Positions 10,091 to 18,524 are shown, counted from the stretch's first letter. The stretch: 64,000 nucleotides of DNA from Mucilaginibacter aquaedulcis (GCF_030409325.1 NZ_JAUFPR010000002.1:744001-808000); one strand, 5' to 3'. The notes: a model not told the origin generated them from the sequence alone. Made by a program: numbers and translations.

Positions 10091-10113
10091 TCATTTATAA
10101 ACTTTTGAAGTAA

Positions 10114-10146
10114 AAAAATGGCCGGTAGTTTATACCGGCCATTTTT
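10114..10146. terminator. Bidirectional rho-independent terminator
   Basis: A perfect 14-base inverted repeat (AAAAATGGCCGGTA / TACCGGCCATTTTT) with a 5-base loop, flanked by A and T runs. It lies between the convergent GH3 and MgtC-like genes and can serve both. Confidence 0.9.
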
Positions 10147-10163
10147 GTTTTTGAGGCAAATGA

Positions 10164-10844
10164 TCAGCTTAAAAAGTCAACACTATTTACTCCATTTATC
10201 TTTTTCAATTCAGCAATTACGGTCATTACACGTTCCTGCTCCGTAAATTGTTTTTGAATAGTGATCCTGATCTCATCGCTACCCTCATTAGCGGCGGTAA
10301 GGCCAATTTCTTTAAAGGGAATATTATGGTTAATTAAAACATTTTCTATTGCTACAAAATCAGCTTTGTGCTGATCAAGCACCATCCTGATATTCCGATA
10401 CTTGTTCTTTTTGAAAATTCTATCTTCAAACGGTTTAAATACGGCTAAAATGATCAGGGCTATAGCGGTTGCACTAATAGCTTCAATATACAAACCGCCT
10501 CCCACGGCTAAACCGATACCAGCAACCGTCCACAAGCCGGCTGCGGTAGTAAGCCCTTTTACAACTTCGTTCCGCAGAAAAAATATAGTTCCCGCGCCTA
10601 AAAAACCAATTCCACTCACAACCTGCGCGGCCACTCTTGAAGGATCAAGTGATATCCCAGGCTTACCTACTACATCCTGGAAACCATAAGCCGAAACCAA
10701 CATGATCAATGCCGACCCAAGGCTTACCAGCATATGTGTTCTCAAGCCTGCGGTCCAATGCCTGCGTTCGCGCTCCCATCCTATTATACTGCCTAACAAA
10801 GCCGCTAAAAACAGCCGCAAAAGCATATCATAAGTACTAATCAT
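10164..10844 (-). CDS. MgtC/SapB family membrane protein
   Basis: This 226-residue protein has the MgtC/SapB signature near its N-terminus (LLRLFLAALLGSIIGWERE, then GLRTHMLVSLGSALIML) and four to five membrane helices in residues 5-135. A soluble C-terminal domain (about 145-226) has an ACT-like beta-alpha pattern ending in NGVNSVDFLS. MgtC proteins inhibit the F-type ATPase in Salmonella; the many environmental homologues have uncertain roles, often tied to magnesium or acid stress. It is monocistronic, convergent with the GH3 gene across a terminator. The family is clear, the physiological role is not. Confidence 0.9.
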   Translation of the reverse strand: MISTYDMLLRLFLAALLGSIIGWERERRHWTAGLRTHMLVSLGSALIMLVSAYGFQDVVGKPGISLDPSRVAAQVVSGIGFLGAGTIFFLRNEVVKGLTTAAGLWTVAGIGLAVGGGLYIEAISATAIALIILAVFKPFEDRIFKKNKYRNIRMVLDQHKADFVAIENVLINHNIPFKEIGLTAANEGSDEIRITIQKQFTEQERVMTVIAELKKINGVNSVDFLS

Positions 10845-10944
10845 ATAGCTAATTTATGTAATAATTAAAACGTTTGCCCAATTACTAATGGGGCAAAAAC
10901 AATTAAACCTGATCATTGTCTACTTTATATAAAAATAAGTTGCG

Positions 10945-11274
10945 ATGATCACCAGCGGCGTTACATTCGGAGTAAAAAAACAGGACGGCTCTCATATTAA
11001 TATAGCCATTGACCCGGCGGATGTTAATAGAACTGAAACAGGTGCCAACAATGCAGGCACCTATAAACTGTACCGGGATATTGATAGTCCTAAAACCTTT
11101 GATAAAGGTTATCTTGGTGCTATTTTCCTTGATAGCAAAGATGATAGCTATCACTATTCGGGTGGAACTGAACTTACTGACTTTGAGCTAAAGCAGTTGG
11201 CTGATTTTATCCGTAACTATCATGCCACAGGTAAAGAGCCCGATGATCACAAACGGGATATCAGCACCAAATAG
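10945..11274 (+). CDS. Small hypothetical protein, 109 residues
   Basis: I do not recognise this protein. It starts at ATG 10945 and encodes a soluble, charged product without signal peptide or membrane helix; the pattern (GVTFGVKKQDGSHINIAIDP, then YHYSGGTELTDFELKQLADFI) suggests a small beta-rich domain followed by a helix. The tail is hydrophilic (ATGKEPDDHKRD). The reading frame is flanked by a divergent MgtC-like gene and ends 2 bases short of the convergent uracil-DNA glycosylase gene, leaving no room for a terminator. It is likely a real gene because the frame fills the gap between its neighbours with a normal start. Confidence 0.6.
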   Translation: MITSGVTFGVKKQDGSHINIAIDPADVNRTETGANNAGTYKLYRDIDSPKTFDKGYLGAIFLDSKDDSYHYSGGTELTDFELKQLADFIRNYHATGKEPDDHKRDISTK

Positions 11275-11276
11275 TA

Positions 11277-11978
11277 TTATATCATGGCCTTGCTTAATTC
11301 CAACATGTATTTTGCAATATAATCCTGTTTGGTTTTGGCTTTGTACTGCATAATATAGCGAGGATGTTCAAGTGCTATAATTTGTTTGAAGAATTTCTTT
11401 TCGGCGTTTAGTTTACGTAAAAACGCTTCGTTTTTACCGGTACCGAAACAATAACAAATATCGGTTTCAAAACCATTATCTAACTGTTTTTGAATATTCT
11501 CGATGATAAAGGGATATACCGCTTTCTGCAATTCGGGCATGTCATAATAATTATAATTCACCTCTTTACCCTTATTACCGGTTATGGTAAAACCTAAGGG
11601 ACAAACGGAATGGATATAAAATCGCTCATAAAACTCTTTTACGCCTCCAAACGCATGTATCATTTCATAAACAAAAGCAGATGATGGTTCATGGGTTACA
11701 GGGCCATTGAAAGGTATACCACACTCGCTTACCAATCGCTTAGGATCGGTAAAGGCAACACCGGTTGAGCCTGAGCCAAACCTACCAGGGTTGATACCTA
11801 ATATTAAATGCCGGGGATGCCGATCATTAAAATACTTATTGTAAAATTGTGTAGAAACTGATAATGCAGGTCCGCCATCTTTATAAGGATTCATGATACT
11901 TATCCCATTTGGTAAAACGCCCTTAAAATCAAGCTGCTGATTAAATGCAATTATTTTGCTGGCAAATGTCTCTATCAT
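11277..11978 (-). CDS. SMUG-like uracil-DNA glycosylase family protein
   Basis: This 233-residue protein shows the first uracil-DNA glycosylase motif as LILGINPGRFGSGSTGVAFTD (about 58-78), close to the GMNPGPFGMAQTGVPF motif of SMUG1, and a second motif ALEHPRYIMQY near residues 204-214 in place of the HPSPRN of SMUG1. The fold between the motifs is helical as in the family. Such proteins excise uracil or oxidised pyrimidines to start base excision repair; the Bacteroidota type has been called SMUG2. No partner repair gene is adjacent. Assignment to the superfamily is strong; substrate range is inferred. Confidence 0.78.
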   Translation of the reverse strand: MIETFASKIIAFNQQLDFKGVLPNGISIMNPYKDGGPALSVSTQFYNKYFNDRHPRHLILGINPGRFGSGSTGVAFTDPKRLVSECGIPFNGPVTHEPSSAFVYEMIHAFGGVKEFYERFYIHSVCPLGFTITGNKGKEVNYNYYDMPELQKAVYPFIIENIQKQLDNGFETDICYCFGTGKNEAFLRKLNAEKKFFKQIIALEHPRYIMQYKAKTKQDYIAKYMLELSKAMI

Positions 11979-12109
11979 TTCACTAACATATTAAAAAGAA
12001 CGGAGGCAAAAAATAATATTGGTATGATTTAGGACACTGACGAATAGAATGTCATAATTGGCCCCTAAATGTGTCGTATTCCCCCCTTTTCGATGCTACT
12101 CAATCCGTG

Positions 12110-12117
12110 TAAATTTG
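12110..12117 (+). promoter_or_regulatory. Bacteroidota -7 promoter element for the VOC-DoxX genes
   Basis: TAAATTTG is a full match to TAnnTTTG, 74 bases before the VOC start codon. A weak TTTTC block about 19 bases upstream could act as the -33 element. It is the only full match in the 213-base gap. Confidence 0.5.
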
Positions 12118-12191
12118 ATTAACAAATAAATGGATAGCTTAGTGCATCCACAACTAACAGTAAATCAATTATAAACTTAAATTTAAAGAAA

Positions 12192-12617
12192 ATGATAACA
12201 ATTAACCCTTATTTGAATTTTGCAGGGAACACCGAAGAGGCCTTTAACTTTTATAAATCAGTTTTTGGTGGCGAATTTACATTGGTAATACGCTATAAAG
12301 ACATGGGCGAAACCTGCGACTCGACACCAACAGATGAAAATAAGATAATGCATATAGCCCTTCCTATTGGCCAGGGTAATATGTTAATGGCTACAGATAT
12401 GATAGGCGAAATGGCTAAAACCCTGACTCGCGGCAACAGCGATTCCATCTCTATAAATGGTGGGACTGTGGAAGAATCTGGCAATTTATTTAAAGCTCTT
12501 TCACAGGGTGGAAAAGTCCTCGTACCATTTGATAAATCATCATGGGGAAGCTATTTTGGAATGCTTAGTGATCAGTTTGGCGTTCAGTGGATGATGGATT
12601 GCCCTATTGAACAATAA
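12192..12617 (+). CDS. VOC (glyoxalase-fold) family protein, PhnB-like
   Basis: This 141-residue protein begins ITINPYLNFAGNTEEAFNFYKSVFGGEF, the standard opening of the PhnB / 3-demethylubiquinone-methyltransferase-like branch of vicinal-oxygen-chelate proteins. Two beta-alpha-beta-beta-beta modules can be traced; the second ends in WGSYFGMLSDQFGVQWMM. Members bind metal and small molecules, but functions of this branch are rarely known. It leads a short run with two DoxX-like proteins (gaps of 22 and 26 bases), so the three are probably cotranscribed. Confidence 0.9.
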   Translation: MITINPYLNFAGNTEEAFNFYKSVFGGEFTLVIRYKDMGETCDSTPTDENKIMHIALPIGQGNMLMATDMIGEMAKTLTRGNSDSISINGGTVEESGNLFKALSQGGKVLVPFDKSSWGSYFGMLSDQFGVQWMMDCPIEQ

Positions 12618-12639
12618 TTAATATAAACCTTCAATAAAT

Positions 12640-13020
12640 ATGAAACCGAAAACCATCAGCATCACTTACTGGATATTAACCATTTTATTTGCTTTAGCCA
12701 TGCTGGCTGATAGCTACGGCGGTATAACCCAACAGCAGGCAGGGAAAGATGTATTGCTGCATCTGGGTTACCCCATGTACGCGCTCATTATTTTTGGAGT
12801 TGCCAAACTATTGGGTGCATTAGCCATATTACAAACTAAATTCAACACTATAAAAGAATGGGCGTATGCAGGCTTTGCGTTCAATTTTATTGGAGCTGTT
12901 GCCTCAAGAGCATTTGCAGGAGATGGTTTCGGTTTATTGATCCCCCCGCTGGTCATGCTGGTTATTATGTTTATAACCTACTATTTCTGGAAAAGGTATG
13001 AGCAGCTAAAAAACCATTAA
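12640..13020 (+). CDS. DoxX-like membrane protein
   Basis: This 126-residue protein consists of four hydrophobic helices (about 8-25, 46-65, 72-92, 98-118) with the DoxX-like pattern GYPMYALIIFGVAKLLGALAI. DoxX-family proteins are small four-helix membrane proteins of mostly unknown role, sometimes linked to quinone or thiosulfate redox chemistry or stress. It follows the VOC gene by 22 bases and precedes a second DoxX-type gene by 26 bases. The pairing of VOC and DoxX genes suggests a stress or detoxification set, which is inference. Confidence 0.85.
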   Translation: MKPKTISITYWILTILFALAMLADSYGGITQQQAGKDVLLHLGYPMYALIIFGVAKLLGALAILQTKFNTIKEWAYAGFAFNFIGAVASRAFAGDGFGLLIPPLVMLVIMFITYYFWKRYEQLKNH

Positions 13021-13046
13021 ATAATAAATTTCAAATATTATAAATC

Positions 13047-13424
13047 ATGAAAATTGCTGTAATTGTTGTTCGAATTCTTGTTGGTCTGCTGTTCCTGTTT
13101 TCGTCAGTAGTGGTGCTTTTTAAATTGGTGCCCCAACCCCAACTAAAAGGAAATATTAAAGTATTTATGGATGGCGTAAACGCATCAATTTACCTTATAC
13201 CGCTGATAAAAATAACAGAACTGGTATGTGCCATAGCACTTATTACCGGCAGATTTGTAGCACTTGCGCTGGTAGTATTATTCCCCATTATGGTGAACAT
13301 TGTTTTCTTCCATGCCTTTTTAGGTCCAGAAAGCCTTCCAACGGTGATAGCCTTGCTTTTAGGTGTCTTGTTTTTGGCCTATGCGTATCGTAAAAATTAT
13401 ATAAGTCTGTTTGCTGTAAAATAA
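13047..13424 (+). CDS. DoxX family membrane protein
   Basis: This 125-residue, four-helix membrane protein starts KIAVIVVRILVGLLFLFSSVVVLF and contains LIKITELVCAIALITGRFVALAL, the core DoxX pattern with a conserved Glu in the second helix. It is a distant relative of the preceding gene, probably an old duplication. It is the third gene of the VOC-DoxX-DoxX run and is followed by a weak hairpin. The function is unknown. Confidence 0.85.
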   Translation: MKIAVIVVRILVGLLFLFSSVVVLFKLVPQPQLKGNIKVFMDGVNASIYLIPLIKITELVCAIALITGRFVALALVVLFPIMVNIVFFHAFLGPESLPTVIALLLGVLFLAYAYRKNYISLFAVK

Positions 13425-13449
13425 TTTATCACCTGTGAATATAAAAGAG

Positions 13450-13481
13450 TGCTCATATTGTGTTTTAGCATAGTATGAGCA
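13450..13481 (+). terminator. Weak terminator-like hairpin after the DoxX gene
   Basis: TGCTCATA at 13450-13457 pairs with TATGAGCA at 13474-13481 around a 16-base loop and is followed by ATTTAT. The stem is short and the U tract poor, so termination here is only possible. Confidence 0.35.
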
Positions 13482-13593
13482 TTTATAACTCCAAACAATC
13501 AGAATATGCTATGCAGAAGTTCTGCCTGATTAACACAAAAACCATGAAACAAAAATCACTCTTATTAATTTTCAATTAATAACACTTTGTATT

Positions 13594-13992
13594 ATGATAG
13601 AAAGTAACAAAGCATTTAGTGGCTTTTCGGTTAATGATCTGCAAAAAGCCAAAGAGTTTTATGGTGAAATATTGGGGCTCAATATTTACGAGGATAAACA
13701 TATGCCTCAATTACTTAACCTTGAAATCACTAAGGATAACATTATTTTAATTTATCCAAAGCCTAATCATGTTCCAGCTACTTTTACAATCCTAAATTTC
13801 CCGGTAAATAGTGTAGAACAAACTGTAGACGAATTAACTCAGCGTGGTGTGAAATTTATTGTTTACAACCAGCCGGAATTTAAAACAGATGAAAGAGGCA
13901 TATTAAAGAGTGGTGATGACGACCCCACCATAGCCTGGTTTAATGACCCGGCGGGCAATATTCTTTCAATTATTGAGCAACATGATGAATAA
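13594..13992 (+). CDS. VOC family protein (glyoxalase/bleomycin-resistance fold)
   Basis: This 132-residue protein begins SNKAFSGFSVNDLQKAKEFYGEILGL and ends DPAGNILSIIEQ, both hallmarks of single-unit VOC proteins that dimerise to form a metal site. The pair of beta-alpha-beta-beta-beta modules is complete. It lies 170 bases after the DoxX gene, past a weak hairpin, and so may have its own promoter. No specific substrate can be named. Confidence 0.9.
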   Translation: MIESNKAFSGFSVNDLQKAKEFYGEILGLNIYEDKHMPQLLNLEITKDNIILIYPKPNHVPATFTILNFPVNSVEQTVDELTQRGVKFIVYNQPEFKTDERGILKSGDDDPTIAWFNDPAGNILSIIEQHDE

Positions 13993-14408
13993 AGTTTCTT
14001 TTGGGGCAAATACTGAATTGCCTATTATTTAACCTTTGTGTTGCTAATTTATTCCCCAAGTGGGAATAAATTCCTCACATATACATATCACAATAACCAT
14101 TAATTACACACATATGGGTATATAATAGCTTTTATATATCCCTTTTTTGCCCCACAGAGTTGCTTATAAGGTGAAAACCTCAAAAATATCTTAAAAAGCA
14201 ATATCAATTTACTTTCGGTATAATAATTGAATATCATTATTCAAATGAGTTTAAAGTTGAAGTATTCTGGTTTCAAAAGCAAACATGTGATACAACTTTA
14301 ACGTAAAAGGTTAAGATTTAAACTGATCAACGAAAGAAACTAATCAAACTTTTTAATCATTTTTACGCTTTTAATTCACTTTATTAATTAGGTAATAACC
14401 AAACACAG
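13993..14408. other. 416-base intergenic region upstream of the EPS locus
   Basis: No open reading frame of note on either strand. It holds a perfect 11-base inverted repeat at 14046-14072 (separate entry) and is otherwise AT-rich. No full TAnnTTTG with a -33 partner was found; TACTTTCG near 14211 and TAAAGTTG near 14250 are imperfect -7 candidates for the response-regulator gene. A long regulated leader is possible. Confidence 0.5.
14046..14072. promoter_or_regulatory. Perfect inverted repeat, possible operator or hairpin
   Basis: AATTTATTCCC and GGGAATAAATT form an 11-base perfect inverted repeat around CAAGT. It has no following T tract, so it is not a typical terminator. It sits 54 bases after the VOC stop and about 340 bases before the first EPS gene. 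It could be a protein-binding site or an RNA hairpin. Confidence 0.4.
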
Positions 14409-14771
14409 ATGAAAAAAACCTTACTGATTGTTGATGACGATTTAGGCATATTAAAGTTACTCAACTTTATATTAGAAAAAGATTATGAGGTGGTGGTTAA
14501 AAATAATGGTATAGACGCATTCAAATGGCTTGATGAAGGCAATATGCCGGAAGTTATAATTGCCGATTTGCAAATGCCTTATTTTGATGGTCAATCATTT
14601 GTTAAAAACGTTAAAATCAGTGGCTTCTATCGTGATATTCCTGTAATGTTACTATCGGCAGCACATGACCTTCCTGAACAGATCAGCAAGATGCCTATTA
14701 AAATTGATGCTTACATGCAAAAGCCATTTAAGCCCAATGATTTAAAAACCGCCATTAACCAATTATTATAA
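14409..14771 (+). CDS. Stand-alone response-regulator receiver protein
   Basis: This 120-residue protein is a complete receiver domain without an output domain. The acidic pocket is DDD at residues 9-11, the phospho-acceptor is Asp53 in IIADLQMP, and the conserved Lys is Lys105 in QKPF; Ser83 fills the switch position. Single-domain receivers act by protein-protein contact. The stop codon is one base before the ATG of the next gene, whose product begins with a degenerate receiver-like domain, so the two are almost certainly cotranscribed. This suggests phosphorylation-dependent control of the first step of EPS synthesis. No histidine kinase is in the window. Confidence 0.93.
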   Translation: MKKTLLIVDDDLGILKLLNFILEKDYEVVVKNNGIDAFKWLDEGNMPEVIIADLQMPYFDGQSFVKNVKISGFYRDIPVMLLSAAHDLPEQISKMPIKIDAYMQKPFKPNDLKTAINQLL

Positions 14772-14772
14772 C

Positions 14773-15867
14773 ATGACTATGAATAATCAAACTGTAGGTT
14801 GGAATGAAAACCTGGGTGCAAACATCAGGGTAGCCTACGCAGGTCAGGAATTAAAGAATATGGTTTCCACCGGTTTAAATAGTGGATTCAATATAGTTTA
14901 TAATAATTCTATTGCAGAATTAAGTGAATATCTTGGTAATCAATCTATTTTAACCCTACCTGATATTATCCTGGTTGAAGTTGACACCGAAGGAAAATAT
15001 ATATCATTTGTACAGGAAGTAAAGAAAAGCTTCCTGCTAAACGGGTTGATCATCGTTTTACTTTCATCTAAAAATGACAAAACCCTAAGGAGTAAGGCTG
15101 TTGAATTAAAAGTGCATGATATTTACAGTCTTCCATTTTCCCTGGATGATTTACGTGAGCGGCTTAACTTTTTGGTTACCTTTAAACTAATTAAACCAAA
15201 ATTGCTTGAGCTTTCAAAAGAAGTTGATACAACATATAAAATGCCGTTGGGAAAACGCATTATAGATGTATTGATCTCAAGTTGTATGCTAATCACCTTG
15301 TCGCCGTTACTTTTGCTTGTAGCAATTGCGATCAGATTAGATTCAAAAGGCCCTGTTTTTTATAAGAGCAAGCGGGTTGGTACCGGATACAAAATATTTA
15401 ACTTTTACAAGTTCAGATCAATGCGCACGGATGCTGATCAGTTGTTAGCTAAATTATCAACCGAAAACAATCAATACGCTGCAGAAGGCGGAGCAAATAA
15501 AGCTGCATTTGTGAAGATCAAGAATGATCCGCGTATTACAAAGCTGGGTAATTTTCTACGTAACTCCAGCCTTGACGAATTACCTCAATTATTCAACATA
15601 TTAGTAGGTGATATGTCTGTAGTTGGCAATCGTCCGTTACCTGTTTATGAGGCTGAAATGCTAACCTCAAACGAATGGTCAATGCGTTTCCTGGGCCCTG
15701 CTGGATTAACCGGTTTGTGGCAAGTAAGTAAAAGAGGAAAAGAAGATATGTCTGAGCGTGAAAGAAAGAAATTAGATAATTTTTACGCTCAAAATTATTC
15801 AATATGGTTAGATCTTAGAATTATCATAGGAACTGTACCAGCCTTATTTCAAAAAGAAAAAGTTTAA
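14773..15867 (+). CDS. Initiating sugar-1-phosphate transferase with N-terminal pseudo-receiver domain
   Basis: The last ~200 of 364 residues form a bacterial sugar transferase (WcaJ/EpsE/WbaP C-terminal type): LGKRIIDVLISSCMLITLSPLLLL hydrophobic segment, KSKRVGTGYKIFNFYKFRSM, TKLGNFLRNSSLDELPQLFN, and GPAGLTGLWQVSKRG. It would load a hexose-1-phosphate onto undecaprenyl phosphate at the inner membrane, starting repeat-unit assembly. The usual four N-terminal helices of WcaJ are absent. Instead residues 15-145 look like a receiver fold (IRVAYAGQELKNM, LPDIILVEVDTEG, SLPFSLDDL) lacking the phospho-Asp and the Lys. Start ATG 14773 is used; ATG 14779 is an alternative. Transferase role is firm, the regulatory fusion is inferred. 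Confidence 0.9.
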   Translation: MTMNNQTVGWNENLGANIRVAYAGQELKNMVSTGLNSGFNIVYNNSIAELSEYLGNQSILTLPDIILVEVDTEGKYISFVQEVKKSFLLNGLIIVLLSSKNDKTLRSKAVELKVHDIYSLPFSLDDLRERLNFLVTFKLIKPKLLELSKEVDTTYKMPLGKRIIDVLISSCMLITLSPLLLLVAIAIRLDSKGPVFYKSKRVGTGYKIFNFYKFRSMRTDADQLLAKLSTENNQYAAEGGANKAAFVKIKNDPRITKLGNFLRNSSLDELPQLFNILVGDMSVVGNRPLPVYEAEMLTSNEWSMRFLGPAGLTGLWQVSKRGKEDMSERERKKLDNFYAQNYSIWLDLRIIIGTVPALFQKEKV

Positions 15868-15874
15868 TATGCTG

Positions 15875-15912
15875 TTAACCCGTTAATCAAAAATTTTTGA
15901 TTAACGGGTTAA
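15875..15912. terminator. Bidirectional terminator, perfect 19-base inverted repeat
   Basis: TTAACCCGTTAATCAAAAA is followed directly by its exact reverse complement (15894-15912). It separates the plus-strand sugar transferase from the convergent beta-helix gene and includes that gene's stop codon at 15901-15903. Confidence 0.8.
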
Positions 15913-17100
15913 TTTATTTCGGTCAGCTCCTACCCCGAGAATTTTAGATTTAAATTTAACCAGATCGGTAACAATCATAGTTGCTTTTGGCTTATAAACG
16001 TTTTTAACGTTTTTCAATACATTCCCTCCCCCTTCGTAATTTATCATATCAGTTATCGGATAACCATTTGCCTTATAAAGATTAGCACCCAAATTATTGT
16101 AGTAAGTCAGATTTCCTCCTGTGGCATACAAATCAAGCATTTGAGCATCTATAATGGGTGCAGTTACATGTGTACCCAAACTTATTGCTGTGTTATTATA
16201 AACATAAGCATCAGCCGGTAAAAAACTATCACATCCTAAAAGACCATTGTTTGCCTGCAATTCAAAAGCAGAATACTTTATGATGTTATAATCTATGTTA
16301 TCACGTACGGTAACTGATTGTCGTCTGCTGTGCGAATACAGCCAAAAACGAGCCATTTGTCCCTGGCTGTTTGTTACCTTATTACCAATAAAAGAACCAT
16401 TACCACATAACCAGAAAATACCATTGTGATTGTTATTGGCACTATTTATATTATCAATCTCATTTGCCTGGATAAGATAATTTTCACCCGAGCCCAAATA
16501 ACAAACTGTTGAACCCGAAGGTGAGTTTTTGAATGAACAGTTTTTCATCACAAACCCTCTGATCACTCCCCGTAAACCTTGTTTATCAAAACCACCGGGA
16601 GCATTAAAAAGATAAGCATGATCTGCTGCGTGATCTGAGTGTATATTGATCAATTGCAGATCATCAATATAAGTATCGGGGTCATGAGGACTAAAATGTA
16701 CATTAGACCACCCCTCAACAGAAATTTGATATTGTTTACAGCCTTCCGTGCTAAAGTTTTTTAATACCAAACCTTTGATCTTTCCCTTCAAAGAAATACC
16801 AATATCCGCGGTTTTGAATGTTACTCCGTTTTGAAAATCAAATGTACAATTCTTGGCACCGTTGATAGTTACTCGTGAAGTGATAATGCCGGGACTAATT
16901 TTATAATAAGTATCCTCTGCATTAAATATGCTATGCAGATCGTCTATACTGATCTCTTTAACGCGCTGTTCTTTAATTTCAAGTTTATCCTGACCTTTTA
17001 CCGAATGGCTTGGGTTGTTCTCATTATACGCCTGAACACTTTTGTTCCCAACGACCATTAAATAGAGAACTGAGATCAATATTAAAATTTCCTTGTTCAT
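15901..17100 (-). CDS. Secreted right-handed beta-helix protein, single copy
   Basis: This 399-residue protein has a signal peptide (ILILISVLYLMVVGNKSVQA) and then short repeated beta-strand rungs rich in Asn and Gly (FDFQNGVTFKTADIGISLKG, GENYLIQANEIDNINSANNN), as in parallel beta-helix pectate-lyase-like proteins. It is homologous to each repeat of the large lipoprotein at 33869-36328: both share NNNHNG(I/V)F and KYSAFE(L/V)Q in the same order, and a DAYVYNN/NAQVYNN rung. It is the last gene of the long minus-strand EPS run, 8 bases after Wzx. Such proteins in EPS loci are usually polysaccharide lyases, epimerases or binding proteins; no catalytic site can be named. Confidence 0.75.
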   Translation of the reverse strand: MNKEILILISVLYLMVVGNKSVQAYNENNPSHSVKGQDKLEIKEQRVKEISIDDLHSIFNAEDTYYKISPGIITSRVTINGAKNCTFDFQNGVTFKTADIGISLKGKIKGLVLKNFSTEGCKQYQISVEGWSNVHFSPHDPDTYIDDLQLINIHSDHAADHAYLFNAPGGFDKQGLRGVIRGFVMKNCSFKNSPSGSTVCYLGSGENYLIQANEIDNINSANNNHNGIFWLCGNGSFIGNKVTNSQGQMARFWLYSHSRRQSVTVRDNIDYNIIKYSAFELQANNGLLGCDSFLPADAYVYNNTAISLGTHVTAPIIDAQMLDLYATGGNLTYYNNLGANLYKANGYPITDMINYEGGGNVLKNVKNVYKPKATMIVTDLVKFKSKILGVGADRNKLTR

Positions 17101-17108
17101 ATAAACAA

Positions 17109-18467
17109 TTACTCTTTTGCCATTTTTGCTGATAACATACCTCTAACGCGTGTTAATACCAATATAATTTCCTTATAACCAACAATATATATATCCCAGA
17201 AATTAAACTTGTAAAATTTATTCAAAGGAAAATAAGATATTATTATAGCTGCCAAAACAGGAAAAACATTCACTACTACTACAATGTAAATTGATTTATA
17301 TAATGTTAACCCAATATAATCACCCAATAAATTCACGGTCAGCATAACCAGAATTTTATAAAAATTGATCTTGGGTTGATGTATCACATCCAATACCACT
17401 GCAAAAAATCGATCGGCGGGATAAAGTATTGCTATGGTCATGAAAATTCTGAATAAATTCGGGGCTTCCGTATGATAGTATTTCGCGCCACCTATTAATC
17501 CTATTATAGGTTCGGCAAATATTACACATACAAGCGTTATAGCAAATATGGCAACAGACAACATTCCGATCATCTTTTTCATCATGTATATCATGTCATC
17601 ATAGAGTTTGTTGTTGTAGTAGCCCGAAAAGCCCGGCAAACCCGATGCTACAAAACTGGCAATCGGAATTTCGATGATCTGTAACAGGCGCCCTCCCAAA
17701 TTATAAACAGCAAGTGCAGCAGGCCCGAGAAAAAAATTGATAAAAAAAACATCTGTTACTTTGAAAAAATTGGAACTAACCGTGGTGCCCATACTATATT
17801 TACCAAAATGGTAAATTTCTAATATGTAATTTTTTGAGGCACTTTTGATGGTTTCAATCCTTGTCCAGTTAAATAAAATAGCTGTTAGGCCAGCGGCAAT
17901 GTTACCAGCAATGTAACAGTAAATAACAGATGTTAAAGTTGCCTTGTGCAGCACTGCAAGTACAATTACAGCCCCGGTGAATAAAACCTGATTAATAAGC
18001 TTAAGCCATAGCAACCTGTCAAAACGTTTATCGCCCTGAACTATCAGGTTTGACATGTAAGATGGAAGCGTGGCTATAGTTATAATGAAAAAGTATTTCA
18101 AGAACATCAGCATCTCCTGGTCGTTCTTAAACGAATACCAGAAAAAAGCTAAGGCATTTACAATAAGTAAACCACTGGTAATTGCAATGGCCAGACACCA
18201 TGCCGAACCTATTATCACCTTACCCTCTTCCCGCGTTGTGCCGGTGTAAAATTTAATGAATGAATTATTCAAAAAGCCTGTTTTAAACGTATCAATCAAC
18301 GTGACTATGGTTATAAAGAAAACGTATACACCTATATCTTTTACGGATAAAGTGCGATACAATACCGTGATGGTTAAAAGCCCAAACACTGCCATTACAC
18401 CATTTCCCATCAACGATTGGAAGTGGATATTTTTGAAGGGAGCTAATAACTTTTTTATCGAAGGCAT
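17109..18467 (-). CDS. Wzx-type oligosaccharide flippase
   Basis: This 452-residue protein has about twelve hydrophobic helices spread over its length and the typical start of the polysaccharide-transport (MATE/MVF) family: FQSLMGNGVMAVFGLLTITVLYRTLSVKDIGVYVFF. The second half contains FGKYSMGTTVSSNFFKVTDVFFINFFLGP. Wzx proteins flip the undecaprenyl-linked repeat unit across the inner membrane. It is the only flippase in the locus, so the polymer probably follows the Wzx/Wzy route together with the polymerase at 36526. It ends 8 bases before the beta-helix gene. Confidence 0.9.
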   Translation of the reverse strand: MPSIKKLLAPFKNIHFQSLMGNGVMAVFGLLTITVLYRTLSVKDIGVYVFFITIVTLIDTFKTGFLNNSFIKFYTGTTREEGKVIIGSAWCLAIAITSGLLIVNALAFFWYSFKNDQEMLMFLKYFFIITIATLPSYMSNLIVQGDKRFDRLLWLKLINQVLFTGAVIVLAVLHKATLTSVIYCYIAGNIAAGLTAILFNWTRIETIKSASKNYILEIYHFGKYSMGTTVSSNFFKVTDVFFINFFLGPAALAVYNLGGRLLQIIEIPIASFVASGLPGFSGYYNNKLYDDMIYMMKKMIGMLSVAIFAITLVCVIFAEPIIGLIGGAKYYHTEAPNLFRIFMTIAILYPADRFFAVVLDVIHQPKINFYKILVMLTVNLLGDYIGLTLYKSIYIVVVVNVFPVLAAIIISYFPLNKFYKFNFWDIYIVGYKEIILVLTRVRGMLSAKMAKE

Positions 18468-18524
18468 GTATGTTTTATTATAATTATTAGAACCGCTATA
18501 TTAATATCAGTTAATCCGCGGTAT

